NCBI GenBank assembly: GCA_937885645.1
Contig: CALABJ010000016.1
Span: 11,543-75,542, forward strand
Source: RGIG4097 sp937885645
GTDB taxonomy: Bacteria > Bacillota > Clostridia > Christensenellales > CAG-917
Direction: 5' to 3'
DNA: 64,000 nt
Position numbers and translations under genes: made by a program. Under the pieces are notes generated by a model, which saw only the letters and a program-made list of their open reading frames with translations, was not told the DNA's origin and did not search any database. Shown piece after piece: positions 33,495 to 41,163 of the stretch (within the stretch, counting starts at the first letter, position 1; each line of letters opens with the position of its first letter).

Positions 33495-33919
33495 TATGCC
33501 AAGTACTTCTTCAAAAATTCAGGGAAAGCACTTTCGTCTTCGCTGACTGTGACCACAAAGTTTGTGTCCGTCTTTTCTGCGATTTCTTCAAGGTCCATGA
33601 AGAAGTGTTCCATTTCGCTGATATGCTTTCCAAGAAGACGATGAGCACCGTCAAGATATGCAGTTTCGATGTCGTGGTTGCCTGCAAGGACGCCGTAGAT
33701 GAATCCAACAAGCATATCCTCACGGACGTAGGTTTCTGTGCCACGATGGAGATCAGATACGTTGATTGTGCGGATTTGATAGCGGAGTGAATACATATAT
33801 CTGTCAGTGTCTGTCAAGAAGATGATGTCACCCTTTGCGGTTTCAACGTGATCGTTGGCTCTGTCGATGATTGCTTTTGTCTTGCCTGTGCCTTTTGTTC
33901 CAGTAATAAGTTGTATCAT
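33494..33919 (-). CDS. P-loop ATP-binding protein of unknown role
   Basis: 141 residues. A Walker A motif GTKGTGKTK (7-15) comes immediately after the first strand, and a later acidic strand VVTVSED may serve as Walker B. The pattern MIQLITG-x-KGTGKTK followed by GDIIFLTDTDRYMYSL is common to small clostridial proteins labelled PilT-like or ATP-binding, with no known function. GAGGTG precedes the start. It is the first gene of the thrC-trpS-DUF5685 run. Confidence 0.75.
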   Translation of the reverse strand: MIQLITGTKGTGKTKAIIDRANDHVETAKGDIIFLTDTDRYMYSLRYQIRTINVSDLHRGTETYVREDMLVGFIYGVLAGNHDIETAYLDGAHRLLGKHISEMEHFFMDLEEIAEKTDTNFVVTVSEDESAFPEFLKKYLA

Positions 33920-33931
33920 TTTTCACCTCTG

Positions 33932-33965
33932 ATTATATTTTATAGAAAATATAACCAAAAAACAA
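33932..33965 (-). promoter_or_regulatory. Probable promoter of the P-loop/thrC/trpS run
   Basis: Overlapping -10 elements TATAAT (33932-33937) and TAAAAT (33937-33942). The second has TTGTTT at 17 bases (33960-33965). Confidence 0.5.
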
Positions 33966-33980
33966 GTCCTAATTTTTTTA

Positions 33981-35069
33981 TTATTCTTCTACGTTTTCAA
34001 GCAGTTTGTTTTGCACTGCGATTTGGAGGGCGGAAATCATTTCATCCATATCTCCAAGCATAAACTTTTCAAGGGAGTAAAGTGTGAATCCAATGCGGTG
34101 GTCGGTGACTCTGCCTTGAGGGAAGTTGTAAGTTCTTATACGCTCACTTCTGTCACCTGTGCCAACTTGAGCGCGTCTTTGCTCGGCGTATTCCTTGTCC
34201 GCCTGTGATTGGAAGTGGTCGTAAAGGCGGGATTTCATGACCTTCATCGCCTTTTCTCTGTTCTTGATTTGGCTTCGCTCGTCTTGACACTCTACCACAA
34301 TGCCCGTGGGGATATGTGTCATACGGATTGCAGACTCTGTCTTGTTGACGTGTTGTCCGCCTGCGCCGGAGCTTCGGTATGTGTCAATCTTCAAATCCTT
34401 TTCTTCGATGACGATTTCAACGTCTTCCGCTTCAGGAAGCACTGCAACCGTGACGGTTGAGGTATGAATTCTGCCTTGTGACTCGGTTTCGGGCACTCTT
34501 TGAACACGGTGCACACCGCTTTCAAACTTCAACTTTCCGTATGCGCCCTTGCCCGTTATCATAAACACGGCTTCCTTGACACCGCCAAGTTCGGTCATAT
34601 TGATGTTGATTTCTTCAACTTTCCATCTGTTGGCATCGGCGTAGTGATGATACATTTTCATCAGTTCAGTGCCGAAAAGGCTTGCCTCTTCACCACCTGC
34701 ACCACCACGGATTTCCACGATAACGTTGTTGTCCTCATTGGGGTCTTTGGGGAGAAGTGCAATCTTCAAGTTGTTTTCGTCCTCTTCGAGGACGTCGCGC
34801 AGTTCGTTTTGCTCTGCCTTCAAAAGGTCACGCATATCGGCGTCTGTTTCAATGGCAAGCAATTCCTCACAATCCTCAAACTGCTTTTTGTGTGAGGAGT
34901 ACAAATCATAGCACTCCACGATGGGTGTAAGTCCGCTCAGTTCCTTTCCAAGTTCTCTAAACTTTTTTTGGTCTGCGATGACTTCACTCTGTGAAAGGAG
35001 TTCGCCGATTTCATTATATCTTTCCTTGATTTTGTCAAGTTTTTGAAGCATTCCTGCTGATATTTTCAT
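33981..35069 (-). CDS. prfA: Peptide chain release factor 1
   Basis: 362 residues. It ends translation at UAA and UAG. The catalytic GGQ lies in SSGAGGQHVNKT (about 230-241). A PxT-type codon-recognition region falls in the middle (RVPETESQGRIHTST). It is preceded by the DUF1385-PrmC fusion, whose PrmC domain methylates this GGQ glutamine, so enzyme and substrate are neighbours. The ribosome site is a distant GGAG; an alternative start at Met7 has AGGA close by. Confidence 0.95.
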   Translation of the reverse strand: MKISAGMLQKLDKIKERYNEIGELLSQSEVIADQKKFRELGKELSGLTPIVECYDLYSSHKKQFEDCEELLAIETDADMRDLLKAEQNELRDVLEEDENNLKIALLPKDPNEDNNVIVEIRGGAGGEEASLFGTELMKMYHHYADANRWKVEEININMTELGGVKEAVFMITGKGAYGKLKFESGVHRVQRVPETESQGRIHTSTVTVAVLPEAEDVEIVIEEKDLKIDTYRSSGAGGQHVNKTESAIRMTHIPTGIVVECQDERSQIKNREKAMKVMKSRLYDHFQSQADKEYAEQRRAQVGTGDRSERIRTYNFPQGRVTDHRIGFTLYSLEKFMLGDMDEMISALQIAVQNKLLENVEE

Positions 35070-35101
35070 AACTATTTTGACTCCGTTTTGTTAAAAATAC
35101 A

Positions 35102-36928
35102 TTAACCTCTTGTCACCACTGCAATGCGCTCAATTCCTTCAAAGTCGCGGAGGATTTCCACGTTATAATCCTTGAATATATCCTTTATTGCTTCCCCTTG
35201 ACCAATGCCAAATTCAAGGAGCAAAGTGCCGTTGTCACTGAGGTGTTCCCCGACCGTTTCTGCAATTCTACGGTAGAGATCAAGGCCATCCACTCCGCCG
35301 TCAAGAGCAAGTCTAGGCTCAAAGTTCTTGACGTTTACATCAAGTTTGTCAATGTCCGCGGTGGGGATATAGGGGGGATTTGCGGTGATGAGGTCAAACT
35401 TGCCTTCCACTGCCTTGAAGAGGTCGCTGACAAAGAAGTTCACTTTCAGTCCGTTGGAAATAGCATTTGCCTTTGCCACTTCAAGTGCCCCTGTTGACAC
35501 GTCACTTGCGCTCACTGCAAGGGCGGTGTTTTTTGCAAAAGTGACTGCAATTGCTCCACTGCCTGTGCAGACGTCAAGAGCATTTTTATAGCCCTTTTCC
35601 TTTGCAAGATTTATTGCCTTTTCTGCAAGAAGTTCGGTTTCAGGACGAGGAATAAGCACGTTTTCATTGACTGCAAGACGGATTCCGTAAAACTCGGTGT
35701 TGCCAAGTGCATATTGCAAAGGCTTGCCGTCCACCATCTTGTCAGCAATCTTCATAAGGCTTTCATATTCCTTGTTGCTGAGGTGGGATATTCCACTGAG
35801 TTCACCACGTTTTTTGCCGGTCACTTCAACAAGCATCCAATCAAGATCGCTTGCCTCAATGCCTTTCACCTTTTCTTCAACACGTTTGCGTGCAACGGGG
35901 GTGGGCATCTTGATGTCAAACTTTTGGGTGGGCATATTGGGGTCTGCATCCATGGCAAGCACGGTTTTGAAAGCCGTGATGCTGACTTCAAGCATATCGT
36001 CTGTAGGTTGCTTGGTTGTCAACTTTTGAAGCCACATACCGGGTGCGCGCAATATGCGTGCGGGGAGAGCATCAAACTTGGCAAGGAACTTCAAGAGTTC
36101 GTATGACACCCCTGCCACGATAGGCAAGAACACCAGTTTGCAGGGCATTTTGATGAGGGCATTGAGCATATTGTTGTCGGTGAGCCAACCAAGTTTTTCA
36201 AGAGCCCAGTTGACAAGGGTGAACACCAAAATGCTGACTGCCACCACCAAAAACGTAAAGGTTGTTCCGCAACGGCTATGTTGAGTTGACATAGTGCGTG
36301 CGTTTTCAACAGTAAGTTCAAGACCGTGCTCATAGCAACTGATGACCTTGTGCTCTGCGCCGTGATACATAAACACGCGTCTCACGTCCTTCATCAAAGT
36401 GACGAGAAGTATGTAGGATATGAATATCAAAAGCATAATTCCGCCTTCAATGAGGCTGTACCACAAACTTGACAAGGAGTGCTCTGCAAGAGCAGGTATC
36501 CTGAACAATAATCCGGTGAGGAAGTTGGGCAAAAACACGAAGATGCCCACTGCAAGCAGTATGCCAAGAATAAGTGAAAAGCCCATGATTATGTTCATAG
36601 GATTCACTTTGAACTTCTCTGCCACTTTCTTTTCAAACTTGCTGGGCTCAGCAAAATCGCCGTACACCTCGGCAGAACGCATAAGTATGCCCATGCCGTC
36701 GTACAGTTGGGTGATGAGGTTGACAACTCCACGGACAAAAGGCAAACGCAAAATCACGTTTCTATCCTTGGGGTTTTTCACCCTCTTGGTTTCAACAGTG
36801 ATCTCGCCTGCTTCGGTGCGGACTGCCGTTGCAATGGAGGTTGCGCCCTTCATCATAACGCCTTCCAAGACGGCTTGACCGCCTATAGAAGTCCTTTTGA
36901 TAGCACAATTCTTTTCGTTTTTTGCCAT
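35102..36928 (-). CDS. prmC: DUF1385 membrane protein fused to release-factor glutamine methyltransferase PrmC
   Basis: 608 residues in one open frame. Residues 1 to about 325 are a DUF1385 protein: GGQAVLEGVMMKG (17-29), membrane helices near 110-145 and 155-185, the YHGAEHK-x-I-x-CYE motif (about 208-218), further helices (about 245-305), and an AMDADPN segment. Residues about 335-608 are PrmC: a helical substrate domain (GKPLQYALGNTEFYG), IPRPETE, the SAM fold (VCTGSGAIAV) and catalytic NPPY (517-520). The two are usually separate neighbours in Clostridia. The fusion would tether methylation of RF1 and RF2 to the membrane. Confidence 0.9.
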   Translation of the reverse strand: MAKNEKNCAIKRTSIGGQAVLEGVMMKGATSIATAVRTEAGEITVETKRVKNPKDRNVILRLPFVRGVVNLITQLYDGMGILMRSAEVYGDFAEPSKFEKKVAEKFKVNPMNIIMGFSLILGILLAVGIFVFLPNFLTGLLFRIPALAEHSLSSLWYSLIEGGIMLLIFISYILLVTLMKDVRRVFMYHGAEHKVISCYEHGLELTVENARTMSTQHSRCGTTFTFLVVAVSILVFTLVNWALEKLGWLTDNNMLNALIKMPCKLVFLPIVAGVSYELLKFLAKFDALPARILRAPGMWLQKLTTKQPTDDMLEVSITAFKTVLAMDADPNMPTQKFDIKMPTPVARKRVEEKVKGIEASDLDWMLVEVTGKKRGELSGISHLSNKEYESLMKIADKMVDGKPLQYALGNTEFYGIRLAVNENVLIPRPETELLAEKAINLAKEKGYKNALDVCTGSGAIAVTFAKNTALAVSASDVSTGALEVAKANAISNGLKVNFFVSDLFKAVEGKFDLITANPPYIPTADIDKLDVNVKNFEPRLALDGGVDGLDLYRRIAETVGEHLSDNGTLLLEFGIGQGEAIKDIFKDYNVEILRDFEGIERIAVVTRG

Positions 36929-36949
36929 AATTCCTCTAAAAAAAGCAAA

Positions 36950-36975
36950 ATGCAGTGACCATTTGGTGACTGCAT
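36950..36975 (-). terminator. rpmE terminator or attenuator
   Basis: ATGCAGTGACC (36950-36960) and GGTGACTGCAT (36965-36975) pair with one mismatch. TTTGCTTTTTTT follows in the minus direction. Confidence 0.7.
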
Positions 36976-36985
36976 TTCTTCCAAA

Positions 36986-37192
36986 CTAGTTGAGATTGTA
37001 TCTCTTCTTGAACTTATCGACACGGCCACCGGTGTCAACGAGTTTTTGCTTGCCGGTGAAATAGGGATGGCACTTGGAGCAAATTTCAACTCTAAGTTCG
37101 TCGCACTTCTTTGTTGTGCCTGTTTGGAAGGTGTGACCGCAAGCGCAGATAACGTTTACGGTATGGTAATCGGGATGAATACCTTGTTTCAT
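36986..37192 (-). CDS. rpmE: 50S ribosomal protein L31
   Basis: 68 residues. The zinc-ligand form is indicated by CACG (about 16-19) and CSKCHPYFTGKQK (37-49). It starts MKQGIHPDYH as in most L31 proteins. AGGAG precedes the ATG. It has its own promoter and a GC-rich leader of about 75 bases. Confidence 0.96.
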   Translation of the reverse strand: MKQGIHPDYHTVNVICACGHTFQTGTTKKCDELRVEICSKCHPYFTGKQKLVDTGGRVDKFKKRYNLN

Positions 37193-37199
37193 GTTCAGT

Positions 37200-37268
37200 T
37201 CTCCTGAGAATTAATTTTTACACCCACACGCGCCAAATGGTGCCTACGCGTATATGACATAAAGTTTC
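37200..37268 (-). promoter_or_regulatory. rpmE structured leader
   Basis: The leader contains ACGCG and CGCGT arms (about 37226-37252, minus-strand sense) enclosing GGCACCATTTGG. Firmicutes L31 genes are known to carry autoregulatory leaders. The match here is by position and hairpin, not by an alignment. Confidence 0.4.
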
Positions 37269-37271
37269 TTT

Positions 37272-37299
37272 ATTATAACACAATTTACTTTATAGTCAA
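37272..37299 (-). promoter_or_regulatory. rpmE promoter
   Basis: Minus-strand TTGACT (37294-37299), 16 bases, TATAAT (37272-37277). Confidence 0.8.
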
Positions 37300-37424
37300 G
37301 CAAAATAAGGGGGGATTTTGGATTGTTAACACTTTTTTAACAAAATGCCCCGCCCTCTTGATTTATCAAACTGCAAACAAAAATATTAAAATCAATCAAC
37401 TATGTTGATTTTTTTATTTTTGCA

Positions 37425-37453
37425 TTGACAACGTGGCTCACTGGGGGTATCAT
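37425..37453 (+). promoter_or_regulatory. Promoter of the FMN-controlled gene
   Basis: TTGACA (37425-37430), 17 bases, TATCAT (37448-37453). It precedes the FMN aptamer by about a dozen bases. Confidence 0.8.
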
Positions 37454-37465
37454 TTTGGTGAAATA

Positions 37466-37580
37466 AACTCTGGACAGGGTGAAAATCCCTACCGTTGGTA
37501 ATGCGCAAGCTAGTCCGACAGCCCCAACAGCTGATGTGGTGAGATTCCACAACCGCCCGTATAGTCGGAATGGGAGAGAA
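37466..37580 (+). ncRNA. FMN riboswitch (RFN element)
   Basis: The conserved FMN aptamer blocks occur in order: GGACAGGGTGAAAATCCCTA, CCGTTGGTAA, GCTGATGTGGTGAGATTCC, ACAACCG, and CGTATAGTCGGAATGGGAGA. The 3' block contains GGGAGAG, which is also the ribosome site of the ATG at 37583. CTCT at 37469-37472 can close P1 with AGAG at the 3' end. Control of translation by hiding the Shine-Dalgarno is therefore likely, and no separate terminator lies between aptamer and ATG. Confidence 0.93.
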
Positions 37581-37582
37581 GT

Positions 37583-38215
37583 ATGAAAAAGACAATTTTT
37601 GTTGCAGAAGTTGCGGTTTTTTCCGCACTAGTTTTCGTGGCAACCATAGTCATTGCCATTCCTTCTGTGTCAACGTCGGGCTACGTCAATTTTGGTGACA
37701 CAGTCATCTTTGTTGCATCGGCGTTTTTAGGTCCTCTCGGCGGATTTGTTGCAGGAGGAGTTGGCTCAATGCTTGCCGACTTGATGTATTCCCCTGTGTG
37801 GATGCCCGTCACTTTCATAGTGAAAGGTCTTGAAGGGCTCATTGCAGGAGTGCTTTTCAAGGTTTTGTCCTCTATCATCAAAAACAAGAAAATCGCCTTG
37901 CCCGTTGCTTTGTCAACGGCTTTTTTGGTTGGCGCAGTTGAGATGATTGTTGGCTACTACTTGGGCGGTGCAATTATCCTCGGCGCGTCAAGTGGAGATT
38001 GGGCAGTTGCCTTCACCTCCTCCGCTGTTGACATACCAGGCAACTGCTTGCAAGGTGGCATTTCAGTCCTAGTTGGCGGAGCGATTTCACTTCTTCTTTG
38101 CAAAATCCCCTACACCAAAAACGTTATGGACAAAAACCTGTCCGTCTTCAAAAAGGCAAAACCTGAAAATGAAAACGTCTGCGACTCAGACGCAGACGTT
38201 TCAGAGGACGACTAA
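37583..38215 (+). CDS. ECF transporter S component for riboflavin (PF07155 type)
   Basis: 210 residues, six membrane helices. It is the substrate-binding subunit of an energy-coupling-factor importer and needs EcfA/T encoded elsewhere. The blocks GYVNFGDTVIFVASAFLGPLG (split, 33-53) and FVAGGVGSMLADLMYSP...FIVKGLEGLIAG are characteristic of the ECF riboflavin S-component family. The FMN riboswitch directly upstream supports flavin or riboflavin as substrate. The C-terminal 30 residues are acidic, and their codons also form a perfect 11-bp hairpin. It converges on the ABC ATPase gene with 8 bases between stops. Confidence 0.87.
   Translation: MKKTIFVAEVAVFSALVFVATIVIAIPSVSTSGYVNFGDTVIFVASAFLGPLGGFVAGGVGSMLADLMYSPVWMPVTFIVKGLEGLIAGVLFKVLSSIIKNKKIALPVALSTAFLVGAVEMIVGYYLGGAIILGASSGDWAVAFTSSAVDIPGNCLQGGISVLVGGAISLLLCKIPYTKNVMDKNLSVFKKAKPENENVCDSDADVSEDD
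38173..38201. terminator. Hairpin inside the 3' end of the riboflavin transporter gene
   Basis: AAACGTCTGCG (38173-38183) and CGCAGACGTTT (38191-38201), loop ACTCAGA. It encodes NVCDSDADV and ends 14 bases before the stop. It is the only candidate to separate two convergent genes 8 bases apart. Confidence 0.6.
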
Positions 38216-38223
38216 ACTCAATT

Positions 38224-38934
38224 TCACGTTTCAAGAGTTTTCAAAATGCCTTGTCGTATCTCTACAAACTCCTCATCGGTCAGTTTGCGGTTTTCTTTGT
38301 CCGAAAGAATTTTGCCCTCCAAGACTATCTCAGCAGGGCTTCCTGCAATCACCATATAGTTGTCCGCAGCAAGGAGGCACTCGTCTATGGCGTGAGTGAC
38401 AAAGACGATTGTTTTTTGACTTCTCTTTTCAAGTTTCAAAAGCCAGTCAAAGAGGCGGTGCTTAAGGGCTGTGTCAAGGGCTTTGAAAGGCTCGTCCATA
38501 AGGACAACTTCACTAGGAAAAAGGAATGCCCTAGCCAATGCAACACGCTGTGCTTGACCTCCGCTTATCTCGGTGGGACGCTTGTCACGGCAGTCACTTA
38601 TTTCAAGGACGGACAGCATATCTTCAATCATTTTTTTACGTTCCGCCTTGTCCTTTACAACTCCTTTAAGTGTCAAATCAAGGTTTTTAAACACCGAAAT
38701 TGAGGGGATTAACCTGTCTTTTTGAAAAATAAAGGAAATTCCGCCCTCAACTCCAACCACCTCGCCAGAGTGAGGCACAAGCCCTGCAATGGCGCTGAGG
38801 AGTGTTGATTTGCCAACCCCTGAGCCACCAAGGATTACGTTGATTTTGCCACCTTCAAAAACTGCGTTGAAGGAGTCAAAGACCACTTGGTCACCATAAC
38901 TTACAGACAAATTTTTGACCAAAATATCTTTCAT
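38224..38934 (-). CDS. ABC transporter ATPase, NitT/TauT type
   Basis: 236 residues from MKDILVKNL, whose ATG overlaps the permease stop (ATGA) with GGGAGG inside the permease tail. It powers import with the permease and lipoprotein encoded upstream. Walker A is GGSGVGKST (about 36-44), the signature is SGGQAQRVALARA, and Walker B is VVLMDEPFKALD. The SsuB/TauB-type length and order are normal. It is the last gene of the operon. Confidence 0.92.
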   Translation of the reverse strand: MKDILVKNLSVSYGDQVVFDSFNAVFEGGKINVILGGSGVGKSTLLSAIAGLVPHSGEVVGVEGGISFIFQKDRLIPSISVFKNLDLTLKGVVKDKAERKKMIEDMLSVLEISDCRDKRPTEISGGQAQRVALARAFLFPSEVVLMDEPFKALDTALKHRLFDWLLKLEKRSQKTIVFVTHAIDECLLAADNYMVIAGSPAEIVLEGKILSDKENRKLTDEEFVEIRQGILKTLET

Positions 38935-39707
38935 CTTTTTGCCTCCCACAACTTCTTGATTCCAAAAACTATTCCCTCAAAAACAAAGGACAAAGCTATG
39001 GCAAGCACTGTCCAGCCAAGGAGCACTGCCACATCAAAAGATAGGTTTGCCTTTTGCATTTCAAGGCCTATGCTTCCCTTTGCGTAAGTCATCACTTCCG
39101 CTGCTATGACCACCTTCAATGTCAAGGATATTGTGCTTCTCGATACGTCAAAGACAGCAGGGGCAATCTCCGGTGAATACAGCCCAAACACCACGTCAAA
39201 AGGTTTCACCTTGTAGAGTTTTGCCATTTCAACAAGGTCCTTGTCAACTCCCGTGATTGCGGTGTAGATGGCTTGATAAAGTATGGGGAAAGCAATGAGG
39301 AAACCTATGATGATAGGAGCGCGCTGTCCGTCAAGCCAAAGCATAATGATGAGGATTATGGCAAGGGTGGGTGCTGAGCGGAATATGCTGACAATGGGGG
39401 ACATAACCCTGTGGATAGGCTTGAAGAGTCCGCCAAGTGCCGCCATGATGAAAGCGATGACAAAGGACAAGAGGAAACTTGCCACCGTGCGGAGCACCGT
39501 CCAGCCTACTGACGTCCAAAATGACTTACCATTGAACAAACCAAAAAACTCCACCACAACTTTGTCGGGGGTGGGGAAAATGAGAGGCTTGTCCTTGACG
39601 GCAGCCACAATCCACCACACTGCAAGGACAAGGATCAATGCAATGAGAGGATAAGCCACGTTGCCTATTATCTTTTTGGTATTTTGATTGATTTTAAATT
39701 TTGCCAT
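38931..39707 (-). CDS. ABC transporter permease, NitT/TauT type
   Basis: 258 residues, six membrane helices. The coupling (EAA-type) loop reads LVEMAKLYKVKPFDVVFGLYSPEI (split, about 157-180). N-terminal residues are basic and cytoplasmic. It overlaps the ATPase by ATGA. It is separated from its substrate-binding lipoprotein gene by an unusual 353-base stretch with a structured repeat. Its start follows an A/T-rich stretch with no clear ribosome site. Confidence 0.9.
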   Translation of the reverse strand: MAKFKINQNTKKIIGNVAYPLIALILVLAVWWIVAAVKDKPLIFPTPDKVVVEFFGLFNGKSFWTSVGWTVLRTVASFLLSFVIAFIMAALGGLFKPIHRVMSPIVSIFRSAPTLAIILIIMLWLDGQRAPIIIGFLIAFPILYQAIYTAITGVDKDLVEMAKLYKVKPFDVVFGLYSPEIAPAVFDVSRSTISLTLKVVIAAEVMTYAKGSIGLEMQKANLSFDVAVLLGWTVLAIALSFVFEGIVFGIKKLWEAKR

Positions 39708-39718
39708 ATTTATGTAGT

Positions 39719-39874
39719 GAGAGTACGCATTTTGCTAATTTGGGGCGTACCTGTACAAGCACTCACTCCTTCGAAGACGAAACGCGAGGAGCAGCGGCGA
39801 CGAGGAAGGGAGCGCCGAGCACCAGACGAGAGTACGCAGTCGCTGGTGCGCTCTGTTTTTTTTGCACCAAAGCG
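39719..39874. repeat. Repeat-rich spacer inside the ABC operon
   Basis: GAGAGTACGCA occurs at 39719-39729 and 39828-39838. GTACGC (39723-39728) pairs with GCGTAC (39745-39750). GCACCAG (39819-39825) pairs with CTGGTGC (39843-39849), followed by GCTCTG and eight T on the plus strand, a terminator pattern antisense to the operon. No coding frame is convincing here. Confidence 0.55.
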
Positions 39875-39992
39875 ACAAGTGGCATAAAGAGGCGACGTTG
39901 CTTAATGTGCGAGAGCCGAGTGTTGCCCTGCCCGTAGGGCTCTGCCGTATGGCAGAAGGGGGAAACACGTGAGGAAGGGGGACATGCTCTTG
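39875..39992 (-). repeat. Structured GC-rich repeat, copy 1
   Basis: About 117 bases shared, in inverted orientation, with 63883-64000. Blocks such as GTGCGAGAGCCGAGTG and AAACACGTGAGGAAGGGGG are identical. The variable centre keeps two hairpins by paired changes: 39930-39940 (GCCC/GGGC) and 39942-39955 (CTGCC/GGCAG), closed by CCCT (39926-39929) and AGGG (39957-39960). In both copies the sense strand matches that of the adjacent upstream gene. Function unknown. Confidence 0.8.
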
Positions 39993-40000
39993 ATATAACT

Positions 40001-40044
40001 TGTCATTTTGCCCACATGCTATGCGTGGGCAAGATGACATTTAT
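40001..40044 (-). terminator. Long hairpin after the substrate-binding gene
   Basis: TTGTCATTTTGCCCACATGC pairs with the region 40025-40044 (GCGTGGGCAAGATGACA) with two mismatches and a 4-base loop. No T-run follows in the minus direction, so it may protect the lipoprotein mRNA 3' end and lower downstream expression rather than end transcription. Confidence 0.65.
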
Positions 40045-40060
40045 TAGTTTAAACACTCGA

Positions 40061-41080
40061 TTACATAAAGAGGTCAACGGTTGACCAATCCACTGCGGGC
40101 ACCATAAGACCAAGATAGGTGACGATTGACTCTCTCACTGCGTTGTTGTTGACTTTTGTGACAACGATTGAGCATCTAGGAATGCTGGGTGCAGGGAAAG
40201 TTGAGGTGCTTCCCTTTTCTTGAAGAAGTGCGGTGACGTCTGCAGGATTTGCCACAACCCAAGCTTTGCTGTCTTCAAGTGCTTTGAAGAGTGCTGACAT
40301 AAATTCAGTGTCTGTTGTAAGCTCTGTCTTCACAAACAAACTTGCTTGAGGGAAGTTGATCATTTTGTTGCCGATGCCTCTGTAAAGGGCTTGGAGGTCC
40401 ATTCTTGCGCTGAAACCACCGCCGCCCGTCGTGCCAAATGCAGTTGCTGCAGGCTCACCGACGATTGCAAAATCGCAGGGGTTGTTTTCTCTCATAAGAG
40501 CAACTTTTGCTGCAGGGCCGTCTGCACACCACTCGATGGTTGCAGTTGCGCCGTCTTCAAAAATGATTGTGTCGTTTTCATCATCGTAGGTGAGACCAAC
40601 GGTGTTGTCAACGATATACTTGAACACCTCGTCGGGGGTGTTGTTTTGACCGATTGATGCAATGCGCTTACCTTTGAGGTCGTTGAATACGATTGTGCTT
40701 TCACCGCCGACCTTAGAGGGACTGCCGATAAGATAAAGGCTTCCTTCAACTGCAACCGACACAAGTTTGTAGGGTGCGCCTTGCTTGATGAGTGCTGCGC
40801 CTGCGTTGGTGGGGGCGATGACGATGTCTGCCTTTTCACCACCGATTTGTGTTTGAATTGTGTTTGCGGCAACGATTTCAGTGTTGACTGTATATCCGCC
40901 AATTTCAGTTGTGCCGAGGAGTTTTGCTGCAGCAAGTGCAGGAGTGCCGTCAGGCATAACAAAGGTCAACGTACCCTTTGAAGTAGGGGTGTTGTCATCG
41001 GCAGGCTTGTCGCAAGCGACAAAAGCGAAGAGGGACAACGTGAGCAATACTGCCACCAATGATATTACGATTTTTTTCAT
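40061..41080 (-). CDS. Substrate-binding lipoprotein, NitT/TauT (NMT1-like) ABC transporter
   Basis: 339 residues. The signal peptide ends FAFVAC (Cys23 lipidated). The mature part has the NMT1/THI5-like periplasmic-binding pattern with FVMPDGTPALAAAKLL near the N-terminus, KADIVIAPTNAGA, and GKRIASIGQNNTPDEVF. Substrates of this class include thiamine precursors, aliphatic sulfonates and purine-like compounds; none can be chosen. It follows a TM1266-like gene and a riboswitch-like leader, and is separated from its permease by a repeat. The hairpin after it suggests higher expression than the membrane parts. Confidence 0.88.
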   Translation of the reverse strand: MKKIVISLVAVLLTLSLFAFVACDKPADDNTPTSKGTLTFVMPDGTPALAAAKLLGTTEIGGYTVNTEIVAANTIQTQIGGEKADIVIAPTNAGAALIKQGAPYKLVSVAVEGSLYLIGSPSKVGGESTIVFNDLKGKRIASIGQNNTPDEVFKYIVDNTVGLTYDDENDTIIFEDGATATIEWCADGPAAKVALMRENNPCDFAIVGEPAATAFGTTGGGGFSARMDLQALYRGIGNKMINFPQASLFVKTELTTDTEFMSALFKALEDSKAWVVANPADVTALLQEKGSTSTFPAPSIPRCSIVVTKVNNNAVRESIVTYLGLMVPAVDWSTVDLFM

Positions 41081-41163
41081 ATATGTTTCTCCTGTTTATT
41101 ATTCTATTATTCACAAAACAAAGGGTTTATCTCCTTGTTTTGTGTGTTTAAGTGTTGGTTTTG

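Noticed and set aside
37392..37420. Terminator AATCAAC/GTTGATT before the FMN riboswitch promoter
   Set aside because: It has a good T-run on the plus strand, but no plus-strand gene lies upstream. It may be an insulator, so it is not listed as a firm feature.
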